From Alteromonas confluentis (GTDB lineage: Bacteria > Pseudomonadota > Gammaproteobacteria > Enterobacterales > Alteromonadaceae), in the NCBI RefSeq assembly GCF_001757105.1, contig NZ_MDHN01000039.1:21020-85019 (forward strand): a stretch of 64,000 bases of DNA, read 5' to 3'. Both the position numbers and the translations under genes were made by a program. The notes beneath the pieces are model-generated. The model did no database searches. It worked only from the letters and a program-made list of their open reading frames with translations, and was not told the DNA's origin. This document shows, piece after piece, positions 1 through 9,824 of this stretch (positions are counted from its first letter, which is position 1; each line of letters starts with the position of its first letter).

Positions 1-62
1 TTTGGTAGCGCACTTGGTTTGGGTCCAAGGGGTCGCAGGTTCAAATCCTGTCTCACCGACCA
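1..62 (+). tRNA. tRNA-Pro (anticodon TGG), 5' end cut by window
   Basis: The window opens inside a tRNA. The anticodon stem CTTGG/CCAAG encloses the loop TTTGGGT, whose central TGG reads proline CCA codons. The T-arm carries GGTTCAAATCC, and the 3' acceptor strand is followed by discriminator A and an encoded CCA ending at 62. Roughly the first 15 bases lie outside the window. No clear terminator follows. Confidence 0.93.
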
Positions 63-152
63 TTTATTTCCCAATTTTTCCTGTATTTTCTACATCTTCG
101 CAGAAATCTTGCGTCAACAGACTAATTTCCTGTGATTTGTTGCCAAACCCTC

Positions 153-181
153 TCGACTCTGCAAAAAGCTGCTTGTATACT
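153..181 (+). promoter_or_regulatory. candidate sigma-70 promoter for tig
   Basis: TCGACT (153-158) and TATACT (176-181) are separated by 17 bases, giving a near-consensus -10 and a four-of-six -35. It lies about 155 bases before the tig start. The leader also holds a small GCGTC/GACGC stem at 301-317 just before the ribosome binding site. Prediction by eye only. Confidence 0.4.
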
Positions 182-334
182 ACCGCGTCTTTTTTTAACC
201 AATGTGATTAAACAACGGTTTAACACTGTTGAATAACAGTCCCTCTAACCCCGGTGTTACGCGCCGAATCAGGCAAGGACGGGAAGGGGATTCAAACAAA
301 GCGTCACTTTAAGACGCACAGTTGAGGTAACAAA

Positions 335-1639
335 ATGCAAGTTTCAGTCGAGACGACCCAGGGTTTAGAACGCCGTCTTACTATTACCGTTCCAGCAGAT
401 TCTGTTGATTCTGCGGTTAAAGCGCGTCTTCAACAACTATCAAAAACGCAACGCATCAACGGTTTCCGTCCTGGTAAAGTACCAGTAAGCGTGATCCAGA
501 AGCGTTTCGGCGCTGCTGTTCGTCAGGAAGTTGCTGGCGATGTAATGCAACAAAACTTCTATCAGGCAATTGTTCAGGAAAAAATTAATCCTGCAGGCAT
601 GCCTTCTTTTGAACTGGTTAAAGATGAAAATGGCCAGGATTTAGAGTTCGTTGCAGCATTTGAAGTGTATCCTGAAGTTGAAGTTCAGGGCGTAGCAGAC
701 ATCGAAATTGAGAAGCCAGTGGTTGAAATTTCCGACGCTGACCTCGATAACATGATGGAGACACTGCAAAAGCAACACGCAACCTGGAAAGAAGTTAAGC
801 GTAAAGCGAAAAAAGATGACCGTGTTGTTATCGACTTCGTTGGTAAAGTTGACGGTGAAGAATTTGAAGGTGGCAAAGCAGAAGGCTTTACACTGGAACT
901 GGGCCAGAACCGCATGATCCCAGGCTTTGAAGAGCCACTGGTAGGCGCGAAAACAGGTGAAGACGTTGTTGTTGAAGTGACTTTCCCTGAAGATTACCAT
1001 GCTGAAAACCTGAAAGGTAAAGCTGCAACTTTCGATGTAAAAGTACAGAAAGTTGAAGGTAAGCAATTACCTGACGTTGATGAAGAATTTGCTAAACTCT
1101 TCGGTGTAGAAGAAGGTGGTGTTGAGGCATTAAAAGCGGAAGTGCGTAAAAACATGGAACGCGAACTGACTCAAACACTGAAAACTACCGTAAAAGAAGA
1201 TGTTATTACTAAACTTCTTGAAAAGAACGAATTTGACGTGCCTAAAGCACTGATCGATCAAGAAGTAAATGCACTGCGTGAACAGGCTAAACAACGTTTC
1301 AGCCAACAGGGCGGCGGCGCTAACATGCCAGAACTGCCAGCTGAACTGTTCACTGACAATGCAACACGTCGTGTTCGCATTGGTCTGCTGTTAGGTGAAG
1401 TGATCAAGCAGAACGAACTGAAAGCAGATGACGAAAAAGTAATGGCTTTAATTGAGTCTGCAGCGTCAGCTTATGAAGATCCTCAGGAAGTTGTGGACTA
1501 TTATAAAGCTAACGAAGAACTGATGAACCAGATGCGCAACGTCGCACTGGAAGAGCAGGCGATTGATTGGGTGCTGGAAAATGCCAAAACTCAGGATGTC
1601 ACCAAAGCTTTTGACGAGGTTATGAACAAACAGGCGTAA
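335..1639 (+). CDS. tig: trigger factor, ribosome-associated chaperone and peptidyl-prolyl isomerase
   Basis: Trigger factor binds nascent chains at the ribosome exit tunnel and has prolyl isomerase activity. The 434-residue length matches the family. The N-terminal ribosome-binding domain carries the signature GFRPGKVP near residue 44, adjacent to the tip that contacts ribosomal protein uL23. An FKBP-like domain spans about residues 155-245 ([19 protein letters not shown] and MIPGFEEPL). A long helical C-terminal chaperone domain follows. The ATG is preceded by GAGG at 324-327. It heads the usual tig-clpP-clpX-lon order and is separated from clpP by a strong terminator, so clpP probably has its own promoter or depends on readthrough. 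Confidence 0.98.
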   Translation: MQVSVETTQGLERRLTITVPADSVDSAVKARLQQLSKTQRINGFRPGKVPVSVIQKRFGAAVRQEVAGDVMQQNFYQAIVQEKINPAGMPSFELVKDENGQDLEFVAAFEVYPEVEVQGVADIEIEKPVVEISDADLDNMMETLQKQHATWKEVKRKAKKDDRVVIDFVGKVDGEEFEGGKAEGFTLELGQNRMIPGFEEPLVGAKTGEDVVVEVTFPEDYHAENLKGKAATFDVKVQKVEGKQLPDVDEEFAKLFGVEEGGVEALKAEVRKNMERELTQTLKTTVKEDVITKLLEKNEFDVPKALIDQEVNALREQAKQRFSQQGGGANMPELPAELFTDNATRRVRIGLLLGEVIKQNELKADDEKVMALIESAASAYEDPQEVVDYYKANEELMNQMRNVALEEQAIDWVLENAKTQDVTKAFDEVMNKQA

Positions 1640-1680
1640 TTTATTACCCTCTGATTGACTTAACCTGTCTGCAACTGCTT

Positions 1681-1714
1681 AAATGCTCGGAACCTTCCGG
1701 GCATTTTTGTTTTT
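1681..1714 (+). terminator. intrinsic terminator after tig
   Basis: A ten-pair stem AAATGCTCGG/CCGGGCATTT (one T-G pair) with loop AACCTT is followed by TTGTTTTT. It ends the tig transcript 42 bases after its stop and just before clpP. Confidence 0.88.
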
Positions 1715-1737
1715 AACGCTAAGAAATCAAGGTAGAT

Positions 1738-2364
1738 ATGATAAACCCATTTGAACCACAAGATGCATTGGTGCCGATGGTCGTCGAGCAGACGTCTAAA
1801 GGTGAACGTTCCTACGATATTTATTCCCGTCTACTGAAAGAAAATGTGATTTTCTTAGTGGGCCAGGTCGAAGACCACATGGCGAATCTGATTGTCGCCC
1901 AAATGTTATTCCTTGAAGCCGAGAATCCAGAGAAAGATATCTTCTTGTATATCAACTCTCCAGGCGGTTCAGTGACTGCCGGTATGGCAATCTACGACAC
2001 CATGAATTTTATTAAGCCAGACGTAAGTACTGTATGTATTGGTCAGGCTGCGAGTATGGGCGCGTTCCTGTTGTCAGGTGGTGCGAAGGGCAAGCGTTTC
2101 TGTCTGCCTAATTCTCGCGTGATGATTCACCAGCCGCTAGGTGGTTTCCAGGGGCAGGCGTCGGATTTTGAAATCCACGCGAAAGAAATTCTGTCTATTA
2201 AAGAAAAAATGAACCGTCTGATGGCGGAGCATACTGGTCAGGATTATGAAAAAGTTGCACGCGATACGGATCGGGATAACTTCCTTAGTGCAGCAGAAGC
2301 CAAGGAATATGGCCTGATCGATCAGATTTTAACAAATCGATCTGACGCAGCCGCCACTAAGTAG
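1738..2364 (+). CDS. clpP: ATP-dependent Clp protease proteolytic subunit
   Basis: ClpP is the serine-protease barrel that degrades substrates unfolded by ClpX or ClpA. The catalytic triad is visible: Ser106 in GQAASMGAF, His131 in MIHQPLGG and Asp180 in DTDRDNF. Each lies five residues before its E. coli counterpart. The oligomerisation and handle regions ([22 protein letters not shown]) are intact and the length of 208 residues is normal. AAGGT lies 4 bases before the ATG. The gene is followed after 74 bases by its partner clpX, and the two are probably co-transcribed. Confidence 0.98.
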   Translation: MINPFEPQDALVPMVVEQTSKGERSYDIYSRLLKENVIFLVGQVEDHMANLIVAQMLFLEAENPEKDIFLYINSPGGSVTAGMAIYDTMNFIKPDVSTVCIGQAASMGAFLLSGGAKGKRFCLPNSRVMIHQPLGGFQGQASDFEIHAKEILSIKEKMNRLMAEHTGQDYEKVARDTDRDNFLSAAEAKEYGLIDQILTNRSDAAATK

Positions 2365-2438
2365 TATAGTTATAGATAGCCTGAACTCGTGTACCCGCAC
2401 GAAATCTATTTGTTCAGGAAAGGCAGAGGCAAAGTGTA

Positions 2439-3713
2439 ATGAGTGACAAGCAGAACGGCGACGGTGATAACAAGCTTTTGTACTGCTCTTTTTGTGGCAA
2501 AAGCCAGCATGAAGTACGTAAGCTGATAGCAGGACCGTCCGTTTTTATTTGTGACGAGTGTGTCGAGTTATGTAACGACATCATTCGTGAGGAAATTAAG
2601 GAAATTGCACCTAAGCAAAAACAGGATGCGCTTCCAAAACCTCAGGAAATTCATACTCATCTCGATGATTATGTTATTGGTCAGGAACATGCCAAAAAGG
2701 TATTGTCTGTAGCGGTATATAACCACTACAAACGCCTGCGTAATGGTGATGTTCATGAAGGCGTGGAGTTAGGTAAAAGTAACATCCTGCTGATTGGTCC
2801 TACAGGTAGTGGTAAAACTCTGCTCGCAGAAACCTTAGCAAGATTGCTGGATGTGCCTTTCACTATGGCCGATGCAACAACGCTGACCGAAGCGGGTTAT
2901 GTAGGTGAAGACGTAGAGAATATTATTCAGAAGCTGCTTCAGAAGTGCGATTACGACGTAGAAAAAGCCCAGCGCGGTATAGTTTATATCGATGAAATCG
3001 ACAAGATTTCCCGCAAGTCTGACAACCCATCAATCACCCGCGATGTTTCTGGTGAAGGTGTTCAGCAGGCGCTACTGAAACTGATTGAAGGTACTGTCGC
3101 TTCGGTTCCTCCTCAGGGCGGCCGTAAACACCCGCAGCAGGAATTCCTGCAGGTTGATACGTCGAAGATCTTGTTTATCTGTGGCGGCGCATTCGCGGGC
3201 CTCGATAAAGTGATTGAACAACGTGCCAACAAAGATACCGGTATTGGTTTCGGTGCGTCAGTGAAGTCTAAAGAAAGCCAGCGTGAACTGAGCGATTTGT
3301 TTAAACGTGTTGAGCCGGAAGATTTGGTGAAATACGGGCTTATTCCAGAATTTATTGGTCGTTTGCCAGTGGTAACCAGTCTGGAAGAACTGAACGAAGA
3401 AGCGTTAATTCAAATTCTCCGTGAGCCTAAAAATGCGATTACTAAGCAGTATGCTGCATTGTTTGCCATGGAAGAAACAGAGCTTGAGTTCCGTGACGAT
3501 GCGCTTAATGCTATCGCGCGTAAAGCGATGCAGCGGAAAACCGGTGCTCGTGGCTTGCGTTCAATCGTAGAAGCGGTACTTCTTGATACCATGTACGAAC
3601 TGCCTTCTATGGAAAATGTTTGTAAGGTAGTCATCGACGAGTCTGTTATTAAAGGCGAGTCGAAGCCTATTTTGATGTACAAGAGCGAAGAGAAGAAAGC
3701 AGCATCAGAATGA
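2439..3713 (+). CDS. clpX: ATP-dependent Clp protease ATP-binding unfoldase
   Basis: ClpX is the AAA+ unfoldase that recognises tagged substrates and feeds ClpP. The N-terminal zinc-binding domain has Cys16, Cys19, Cys38 and Cys41. Walker A is GPTGSGKT (120-127), Walker B VYIDEID (about 182-188), and the IGF loop that docks on ClpP is at about 269-271. The pore-loop motif GYVGED and the sensor-2 region GARGLR are present. At 424 residues it is the same size as the E. coli protein. It ends the clpPX unit, and a bidirectional terminator follows. Confidence 0.98.
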   Translation: MSDKQNGDGDNKLLYCSFCGKSQHEVRKLIAGPSVFICDECVELCNDIIREEIKEIAPKQKQDALPKPQEIHTHLDDYVIGQEHAKKVLSVAVYNHYKRLRNGDVHEGVELGKSNILLIGPTGSGKTLLAETLARLLDVPFTMADATTLTEAGYVGEDVENIIQKLLQKCDYDVEKAQRGIVYIDEIDKISRKSDNPSITRDVSGEGVQQALLKLIEGTVASVPPQGGRKHPQQEFLQVDTSKILFICGGAFAGLDKVIEQRANKDTGIGFGASVKSKESQRELSDLFKRVEPEDLVKYGLIPEFIGRLPVVTSLEELNEEALIQILREPKNAITKQYAALFAMEETELEFRDDALNAIARKAMQRKTGARGLRSIVEAVLLDTMYELPSMENVCKVVIDESVIKGESKPILMYKSEEKKAASE

Positions 3714-3732
3714 TGCGATGTACACGAACATG

Positions 3733-3758
3733 AAAAAAGGCCCTACGGGGCCTTTTTT
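3733..3758. terminator. bidirectional terminator between clpX and the opposing prepilin gene
   Basis: A6-GGCCC and GGGCC-T6 arms pair perfectly around a TACG loop, so both strands read as stem plus T tract. It serves clpX on the plus strand and the convergent prepilin gene on the minus strand. Confidence 0.88.
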
Positions 3759-3807
3759 GATCCAATACCACCGCTGTGAAGTGGCAAGGTAATAAGAATA
3801 GTTGTGT

Positions 3808-4323
3808 TTACAAGGTGTCATCTATGACGATTTCACCCGTCAGTGAACTGTAATAAATAGAAAAAGCAGGTTGTGCCTGAAGCACGTAGGTACAGGTATT
3901 GTTTTCGTACGTCGCTTGATAATCTGCTGAGTTGTCTTCCGCTACGGTAGGGCTGCCGTTTGTTAGTAGTGCGTTCCATAGTGACGCACAGTCCCATGCG
4001 TTATCCGTCATCGGGCTGGCCTCATAGGGCGTGTAACTCTGCGCCGGCCACCCATACTGATTAAAATCAATCACATTCTGTCCATTGCCAAATACATCCA
4101 AATTATCCACCGGTCCTGAATGCCCTCCTGCTCGCCATTTTAAATGCGCTAACTTTATGGCAGAACCAAAGGCAGAACCAACGCCCTGCACACTTGCTGC
4201 ATTTGCATCATCCTGAAGATCGATAAAGCGGGGGGCGGCTGTTACCGCTAGCGTACCGAGAATGACAATTACGATAATTAATTCAATGAGGGTAAACCCA
4301 GAATGTCGGGAAGATGTATTCAT
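3808..4323 (-). CDS. MSHA-like type IV prepilin, stand-alone
   Basis: This is a prepilin with the class III signal G|FTLIEL (Glu at +5) followed by a hydrophobic helix. The stretch TAAPRFIDLQDDANAAS is typical of MSHA-type major and minor pilins. The C-terminal half has two cysteines, in AWDCASL and NNTCTYV, compatible with a pilin disulfide loop. The ATG at 4321-4323 gives a nine-residue leader. An in-frame GTG at 4333-4335 would add four residues; neither has a strong ribosome binding site. No other pilus gene is adjacent: it sits alone and reversed between clpX and lon. Its exact pilus assignment is inferred. Confidence 0.85.
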   Translation of the reverse strand: MNTSSRHSGFTLIELIIVIVILGTLAVTAAPRFIDLQDDANAASVQGVGSAFGSAIKLAHLKWRAGGHSGPVDNLDVFGNGQNVIDFNQYGWPAQSYTPYEASPMTDNAWDCASLWNALLTNGSPTVAEDNSADYQATYENNTCTYVLQAQPAFSIYYSSLTGEIVIDDTL

Positions 4324-4566
4324 AACAAGTTTCACTGCAATCTTGATATCTATGGAGTATAGGTTTTTAACGGTAATTTATTCAATTTCTTGAGAATAAC
4401 AAGTTTGCCATATCAAGAATAGTTATCATTTCTAATAAGCCATAACCAGGTTCTGCCGCATATTTGAACAGTCACTCCGTTTAGCGGTATTCAGCGGGAC
4501 AAAAAAGGTTGCACCGTCATTAAAAATCGATAATGGTTAAAGTAACAAGGTTTAACACAGGATTGA

Positions 4567-4593
4567 TTGAACTTTGCCTGTGCATCCCCATAT
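4567..4593 (+). promoter_or_regulatory. candidate heat-shock (sigma-32) promoter of lon
   Basis: TTGAA (4567-4571) and CCCCATAT (4586-4593) lie 14 bases apart, closely matching the CTTGAA and CCCCATnT elements of RpoH promoters. It is 33 bases before the lon start. E. coli lon is a known sigma-32 gene, which supports the reading. The rest of the roughly 300-base gap 4324-4626 shows no gene; it must also hold the promoter of the divergent prepilin gene, which I could not place. Confidence 0.7.
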
Positions 4594-4626
4594 CAATTCA
4601 CATTATGAACAATACAGAGAACACGT

Positions 4627-6981
4627 ATGACAGTAGAGCGTGAAGATCGCATTGAGATCCCCGTACTTGCCTTACGGGACGTAGTCGTTTATCCCCACAT
4701 GGTCATACCGCTATTTGTTGGTAGGGAAAAATCCATTCGTTGCCTTGAAGCGGCAATGGAAAATGATAAACAAATTTTTCTAGTCGCTCAGAAGGACGCC
4801 AGTGTTGATGAGCCTGAGGCGGATGATATCTTTGAAGTAGGTACGCTGGCGACAATTTTACAATTGCTCAAGTTACCCGACGGTACCGTTAAAGTATTGG
4901 TTGAAGGTAACGTGCGTGGAGAAATTCACAGCTATGAGCAAGCTGAGCCATTCTTTGTTGCCCAGGTAAACCGTGTTGAAGACGAACTGCTACCTGAGAA
5001 CGAGCAGGAAGTGCTTATTCGTTCGGCAGTGTCGCAGTTTGAGGGTTACGTCAAACTGAACAAGAAAATCCCACCTGAAGTGCTCACTTCTCTAAATGGT
5101 ATCGAAGATGCGGCCCGCCTGGCAGACACCATGGCGGCGCATATGCCGTTGAAGCTCGCTGAAAAACAAAAGGTGTTAGAGATGAAGGGCGTGAATGAAC
5201 GTCTGGAATATCTGATGGCACTGATGGAAGGTGAAATTGATTTGCTACAGGTCGAAAAGAAAATTCGTACCCGTGTGAAAAAGCAAATGGAGAAAAGCCA
5301 GCGTGAGTACTATCTGAATGAGCAGATGAAAGCTATTCAGAAAGAACTGGGTGAACTCGACGACGCCCCTGACGAATTTGAAGCACTGAGCAAAAAGATC
5401 GAAGAGGCGAAGATGCCTCAGGAAGCTGAAGACAAGGCGAGAGCTGAGTTGCAAAAGCTGAAGATGATGTCACCTATGTCGGCGGAAGCCACAGTGGTAC
5501 GTAGCTATATTGAATGGCTAACGAATGTTCCTTGGCATAAACGCAGTGCAGTAAAGAAAGATTTGTCACTGGCTGAAAAAGTACTGAATGCAGACCACTA
5601 CGGTTTGGAGAAAGTCAAAGAGCGCATTGTTGAGTATCTGGCCGTTCAAAAACGTGTCAGAAAACTTAAAGGCCCAATTCTTTGTTTGGTTGGTCCTCCT
5701 GGTGTGGGCAAAACCTCATTAGGTCAATCTATTGCCAAAGCGACCGGTCGCAAATATGTGCGCATGGCACTTGGTGGTGTGCGTGACGAAGCGGAAATTC
5801 GTGGACATCGTCGTACTTACATTGGTTCTTTACCCGGTAAGCTGATTCAGAAAATGGCGAAAGTGGGGGTTAAAAACCCGCTGTTCCTTTTAGATGAAAT
5901 CGACAAGATGTCTTCTGACATGCGAGGAGACCCATCGTCTGCGTTATTAGAAGTGCTCGACCCTGAACAGAACAGTAGCTTTAGTGATCATTATCTGGAA
6001 GTCGACTACGACCTTTCTGATGTCATGTTCGTGGCAACTTCAAATAGTATGAATATTCCAGGTCCGTTATTAGACCGTATGGAAGTAATTCGTTTATCGG
6101 GTTACACCGAAGATGAAAAGCTGAATATTGCTACCCGTCACCTGATTTCAAAACAGGTGGAAAGAAACGGCCTTAAAGCGAAAGAACTAGATATCACTGA
6201 GTCTGCCATTATTGGCATGATTCGCTACTATACCCGTGAAGCGGGTGTGCGTAGCCTTGAGCGTGAGATCTCGAAAGTCTGCCGTAAAGCCGTGAAAGAC
6301 ATTCTGCTGAGCAAGACTAAAGATAAAGTGGTGGTGACACAGGATAACCTGAAAGACTACCTCGGTGTTCAGCGGTTTGATTACGGTAAAGCAGACAAAG
6401 ATAATCAGATTGGTCAAGTAACTGGTCTTGCATGGACTCAGGTTGGCGGTGACTTGCTGACTATTGAAACCACCGCAGTTCCAGGCAAAGGAAAAATGAC
6501 ATCTACCGGTTCACTGGGCGATGTGATGCAGGAATCTATTCAGGCAGCTATGACGGTAGTAAGAAGCCGTGCAGAAAAACTGCGAATCAATGCGGATTTC
6601 TATGAAAAACGTGACATTCACGTACACGTTCCTGAAGGTGCGACACCAAAAGATGGGCCTAGTGCGGGTATTGCCATGTGTACGGCGCTGGTATCAACGC
6701 TTACGGGGAATCCGGTGAAGTGCGAAGTGGCCATGACAGGTGAAATTACGCTGCGCGGGGAAGTATTGGCCATCGGTGGTTTGAAAGAGAAGTTACTGGC
6801 AGCTCACCGTGGTGGTATTAAAACAGTTGTTATTCCTAAAGACAATGAGCGTGATTTGGAAGAAATTCCAGACAACGTGAAAGCGGATTTGTCGATACAT
6901 CCGGTTCAATGGATTGACGAGGTGCTCGATATTGCGCTTCAAGAACCTGTTGACTCGTTTAAGGTTGTCACTGAAAAGTGA
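4627..6981 (+). CDS. lon: ATP-dependent Lon protease
   Basis: Lon is a cytoplasmic AAA+ serine protease that removes misfolded and short-lived regulatory proteins. An N-terminal substrate-binding domain (from [14 protein letters not shown]) is followed by a coiled-coil segment around 190-270. The AAA+ module has Walker A GPPGVGKT at about 356-363 and Walker [10 protein letters not shown]. The Lon protease domain has the dyad Ser679 (DGPSAGIAM) and Lys722 ([10 protein letters not shown]), the same numbering as E. coli. The length is 784 residues. It is transcribed from its own heat-shock-type promoter and separated from hupB by a terminator. Confidence 0.98.
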   Translation: MTVEREDRIEIPVLALRDVVVYPHMVIPLFVGREKSIRCLEAAMENDKQIFLVAQKDASVDEPEADDIFEVGTLATILQLLKLPDGTVKVLVEGNVRGEIHSYEQAEPFFVAQVNRVEDELLPENEQEVLIRSAVSQFEGYVKLNKKIPPEVLTSLNGIEDAARLADTMAAHMPLKLAEKQKVLEMKGVNERLEYLMALMEGEIDLLQVEKKIRTRVKKQMEKSQREYYLNEQMKAIQKELGELDDAPDEFEALSKKIEEAKMPQEAEDKARAELQKLKMMSPMSAEATVVRSYIEWLTNVPWHKRSAVKKDLSLAEKVLNADHYGLEKVKERIVEYLAVQKRVRKLKGPILCLVGPPGVGKTSLGQSIAKATGRKYVRMALGGVRDEAEIRGHRRTYIGSLPGKLIQKMAKVGVKNPLFLLDEIDKMSSDMRGDPSSALLEVLDPEQNSSFSDHYLEVDYDLSDVMFVATSNSMNIPGPLLDRMEVIRLSGYTEDEKLNIATRHLISKQVERNGLKAKELDITESAIIGMIRYYTREAGVRSLEREISKVCRKAVKDILLSKTKDKVVVTQDNLKDYLGVQRFDYGKADKDNQIGQVTGLAWTQVGGDLLTIETTAVPGKGKMTSTGSLGDVMQESIQAAMTVVRSRAEKLRINADFYEKRDIHVHVPEGATPKDGPSAGIAMCTALVSTLTGNPVKCEVAMTGEITLRGEVLAIGGLKEKLLAAHRGGIKTVVIPKDNERDLEEIPDNVKADLSIHPVQWIDEVLDIALQEPVDSFKVVTEK

Positions 6982-6993
6982 CAGCTTGAGAAA

Positions 6994-7040
6994 GCTGGAT
7001 CGCAGTAAACACGCGGGATCCAGCGTCATTTTTTGTTTTT
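6994..7040 (+). terminator. terminator after lon
   Basis: Perfect arms GCTGGATC (6994-7001) and GATCCAGC (7017-7024) are followed by GTCATTTTTTGTTTTT. The loop is 15 bases, longer than usual, but placement 12 bases after the lon stop fits termination. Confidence 0.7.
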
Positions 7041-7055
7041 GCTCAAAAAATAAAC

Positions 7056-7101
7056 GTTGAAGCCCTAAATTCGATGATTTTTTCAAATTTAGGGCTTTCA
7101 A
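7056..7101. repeat. long inverted repeat in the lon-hupB gap
   Basis: AAGCCCTAAATT (7060-7071) and AATTTAGGGCTT (7086-7097) are perfectly complementary, and the pairing extends on both sides with one bulge. The loop contains a T6 run, but no T tract follows the right arm, so it is not a standard plus-strand terminator. It could protect the 3' end of lon mRNA or act as a binding site. Confidence 0.65.
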
Positions 7102-7202
7102 CTCTCAGAAGTTGTGTTACCTTTACAACGTACTCGCTTGAAGCCTTGTCTCTAAAGGGATTGCAGCGAATCATTAAACGTTAAATAATTGTAACACTGT
7201 AC

Positions 7203-7231
7203 TTGAATCTATTAATCAAGCTTGTTATAAC
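7203..7231 (+). promoter_or_regulatory. candidate sigma-70 promoter for hupB
   Basis: TTGAAT (7203-7208) and TATAAC (7226-7231) are spaced by 17 bases. A second TATAAT at 7267-7272 is closer to the gene but lacks a matching -35. Expression of HU genes from several promoters is common in enterobacteria. Confidence 0.5.
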
Positions 7232-7295
7232 GTTCGAAAAGACAATCACTGTTTTCGGACAAACAGTATAATAACAATCGAAGGGGATCATAATT

Positions 7296-7568
7296 GTGAA
7301 CAAGTCTCAACTAATCGACCAAATCGCTGCTGGTGCAGATATCTCTAAAGCTGCTGCAGGCCGTGCATTAGATGCATTCACTGATGCAGTTACCGCAGCG
7401 CTTAAAGAAGGTGATCAGGTTGCACTGGTAGGTTTCGGTACGTTTGCGGTTCGTGAGCGCTCTGCGCGCACTGGCCGTAACCCGCAGACTGGTGACACAA
7501 TCCAAATCGCTGCTGCTAAAGTACCTTCTTTCAAAGCTGGTAAAGCTCTGAAAGATGCTTGTAACTAA
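7296..7568 (+). CDS. hupB: DNA-binding protein HU-beta
   Basis: HU is the small nucleoid protein that bends and compacts DNA as a dimer. The 90-residue sequence has the N-terminal [11 protein letters not shown] and the central [19 protein letters not shown] followed by the DNA-intercalating arm with its conserved proline. The start is GTG, preceded by AAGGGGA at good spacing. Its position between lon and ppiD is the conserved location of hupB in gammaproteobacteria, which is why I prefer hupB over hupA. A strong terminator follows, so it is probably a single-gene unit. Confidence 0.96.
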   Translation: MNKSQLIDQIAAGADISKAAAGRALDAFTDAVTAALKEGDQVALVGFGTFAVRERSARTGRNPQTGDTIQIAAAKVPSFKAGKALKDACN

Positions 7569-7584
7569 GCAAACAAGATTTGAC

Positions 7585-7617
7585 AAAAGGCGATGGTCAG
7601 AACCATCGCCTTTTTTA
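7585..7617 (+). terminator. intrinsic terminator after hupB
   Basis: A 13-pair perfect stem AAAAGGCGATGGT/ACCATCGCCTTTT with a CAGA loop runs into a T tract 16 bases after the hupB stop. Confidence 0.92.
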
Positions 7618-7807
7618 TTTGTCCTACCCCTAAGCTCCCGCAGTCCATCCCGGCAAATTGACTGGATTAATCGATGATTCCTGCAAATAGACTGATGGTA
7701 ATGTCGCGTTTGGCGGGGGGAATCGATATAATCTGGCATATTTTGTCCACACCGCATCGTACGGACCGTGGGCTTTGAGAAGTAAGCAACGGAGTTGAAT
7801 GTAAGTC

Positions 7808-9700
7808 ATGTTAGAAAGAATCCGAGAAGGTTCGCAGGGCCCCTGGGCGATGATCATCATTGGTCTGGTCGTGCTGAGCTTTGTGTTCGCGGGCGTTGGC
7901 AGCTACCTGAATAGCTCAGGCGAGACAGTTGCCGCAACCGTAAATGGCGAAGAAATCAGTCTGAATGAATTAGAGCGAGCTTATCAGTCTCAGCGTAGTC
8001 GCATGGAATCGCAGTACGGTGAGAGCGTATCAGAACTGTTTGCTGACGAAGGTTATCTTCAGCAATTTCGTGGCGGCGTGTTAGACAGCCTGATTGACGA
8101 GAAGCTGGTTTTACAAAAAGCGGAAGAGCTGGGTTTGAGAGTGGGAGACGAGCAAATTCGTAACACCATTCGTAATATGCCTGAGTTTCAAAGCGGCGGC
8201 GAATTTAACAACGATCGTTATCTGATGCTGCTGCGTCAAAACGGCTATCAGCCGAGTGATTTTAGAGATTTGCTGCGCACTCAGTTAACCCGTGAGCAAC
8301 TGACCCGCGCGTTGGGTGTATCTGATTTTGCTCTACCGGGCGAAGCCAAGCGTGTTTATGCGCTTCAGGCACAAACACGTGATGCCCGATATCTTGTTAT
8401 CGATTCAGCGCCGTTTGCTGATGAAGTAGACATTACTGATGCCGATATTCAAAGTTACTATGATGCCAATATCACCGCATTTGATACCGAAGAGAAAGTC
8501 GCTGTTTCTTATGTGAAGCTGTCTGTTGACGATCTTAAAGGCGATGTATCGGTTTCTGATGAAGACATTGCTGCCTGGTATGAAGAGAATAAAGATCAGT
8601 ATCGTACCGAAGAGCGTCGTCGCGTTTCGCACATTTTAATTGCGTCAGAAGAAGACAGCGAAGAAGCCCAGCAAAAAGCAGAATCTCTGCTTGCTGAGTT
8701 GAAAGACGGCGCTGACTTTGCAACGTTAGCTGAAGAAAATTCTGATGACTTTGGCTCTGCAGAAGAAGGCGGTGATCTAGACTTTATCATGCCGGGTCAG
8801 ATGGATGATGCATTTGATGACGCAGCATTCGCTCTCGAATCCGTTGGTGATATTACTGACGTGGTTCGCACAGAGTATGGTTACCACATTATCAAGTTGA
8901 CTGAGCTTCAGCCGGAAACCGTGAAAACGCTGGCGGAAGTGAAAGATAGCATTAAAGAAAGCCTGACCACCGAACGTGCGACAGACAAGTTCTACGAACT
9001 ACAGTCTCGTATGGCCGAGGTTGCTTTCGAAGTGCCTGACACACTTGAAGAAGTGGCCGCCGTGGCGAATAAATCAATTGAAACCACAGAGCAATTCAGT
9101 CGTAATCAAGTACCAGCCGCTATTGATAACCCACAGGTTGTGAGTGACGTATTTTCTCCCGAGTTGATTGAAGAGCAGGTTAACAGCGATTTGATTGAAA
9201 TGGATGCGAATACCGTTGTGGTTGTGCGTGTGAGCGAGCATGAGCCACAGCGTACCAAGACGCTTGAAGAAGTGCGCGACGCCATCACAGCCTCATTACG
9301 TGCTGAAAAGTCTCAGCAGGCTGCTGAGAGTTGGGCCGAATCGCAGCTTGCTGAACTGGATGCAGGTAATGCGATTGATGACGCATTAGCAAGCCGTTCG
9401 CTGAGTTGGGAAACTGCGGAAAACGTGAATCGCGCTAATCAGCAGCTTCCTGCCAATGTGGTAAGCACGCTGTTTACGCTTGCGCCAGCAGAAGGTAAAT
9501 CTCGTCGCGTCGCACGTCTTGGCAGTGGTGATGTTGCGTTGATTGAACTGCTCGACGTGAAAGCGCCAGAAGCCGCAGACGATGCAACAGTCGCGGCTAT
9601 CCAACAACGCCTTGCCGGTGCAAATAGTCAAACGGCTTATGCTGCGTTTGTAAAATCTTTGCGTGAAGGTGCTGATATTGAGACGGCGGCCACTCGTTAA
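7808..9700 (+). CDS. ppiD: inner-membrane-anchored periplasmic chaperone/isomerase PpiD
   Basis: PpiD is tethered to the inner membrane at the Sec translocon and helps newly exported proteins fold. An N-terminal transmembrane segment (WAMIIIGLVVLSFVFAGVGS, about residues 14-33) precedes a SurA-type N-domain, a central parvulin domain at about 265-360 (RRVSHILIA to YGYHIIKLTE), and a C-terminal helical chaperone region. At 630 residues it is close to the 623 of E. coli. GGAG lies 12 bases before the ATG, a rather long spacing. It follows hupB in the conserved order and ends at its own terminator. Confidence 0.95.
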   Translation: MLERIREGSQGPWAMIIIGLVVLSFVFAGVGSYLNSSGETVAATVNGEEISLNELERAYQSQRSRMESQYGESVSELFADEGYLQQFRGGVLDSLIDEKLVLQKAEELGLRVGDEQIRNTIRNMPEFQSGGEFNNDRYLMLLRQNGYQPSDFRDLLRTQLTREQLTRALGVSDFALPGEAKRVYALQAQTRDARYLVIDSAPFADEVDITDADIQSYYDANITAFDTEEKVAVSYVKLSVDDLKGDVSVSDEDIAAWYEENKDQYRTEERRRVSHILIASEEDSEEAQQKAESLLAELKDGADFATLAEENSDDFGSAEEGGDLDFIMPGQMDDAFDDAAFALESVGDITDVVRTEYGYHIIKLTELQPETVKTLAEVKDSIKESLTTERATDKFYELQSRMAEVAFEVPDTLEEVAAVANKSIETTEQFSRNQVPAAIDNPQVVSDVFSPELIEEQVNSDLIEMDANTVVVVRVSEHEPQRTKTLEEVRDAITASLRAEKSQQAAESWAESQLAELDAGNAIDDALASRSLSWETAENVNRANQQLPANVVSTLFTLAPAEGKSRRVARLGSGDVALIELLDVKAPEAADDATVAAIQQRLAGANSQTAYAAFVKSLREGADIETAATR

Positions 9701-9759
9701 ACACCAGCGGTACGAGGTGCTTTGCTAAGAAACATAGCATTGCCGCGAACAAATAAATA

Positions 9760-9788
9760 AGGGTGCGATATTCGCACCCTTTTTTTTC
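9760..9788 (+). terminator. intrinsic terminator after ppiD
   Basis: A stem built on GGGTGCGA/TCGCACCC with a three-base loop is followed by a T8 tract, 60 bases after the ppiD stop. Confidence 0.92.
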
Positions 9789-9824
9789 GCCTGTAGAAAA
9801 CGCAATTGCCCGTTACTGGCATCG

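Noticed and set aside
2-211. 69-codon open frame over the tRNA and leader
   Set aside because: It reads through the tRNA-Pro gene and has no coding character or ribosome binding site.
641-1066. Long minus-strand frame inside tig
   Set aside because: It is antisense to a well-defined trigger factor domain, and its composition is a mirror of that gene.
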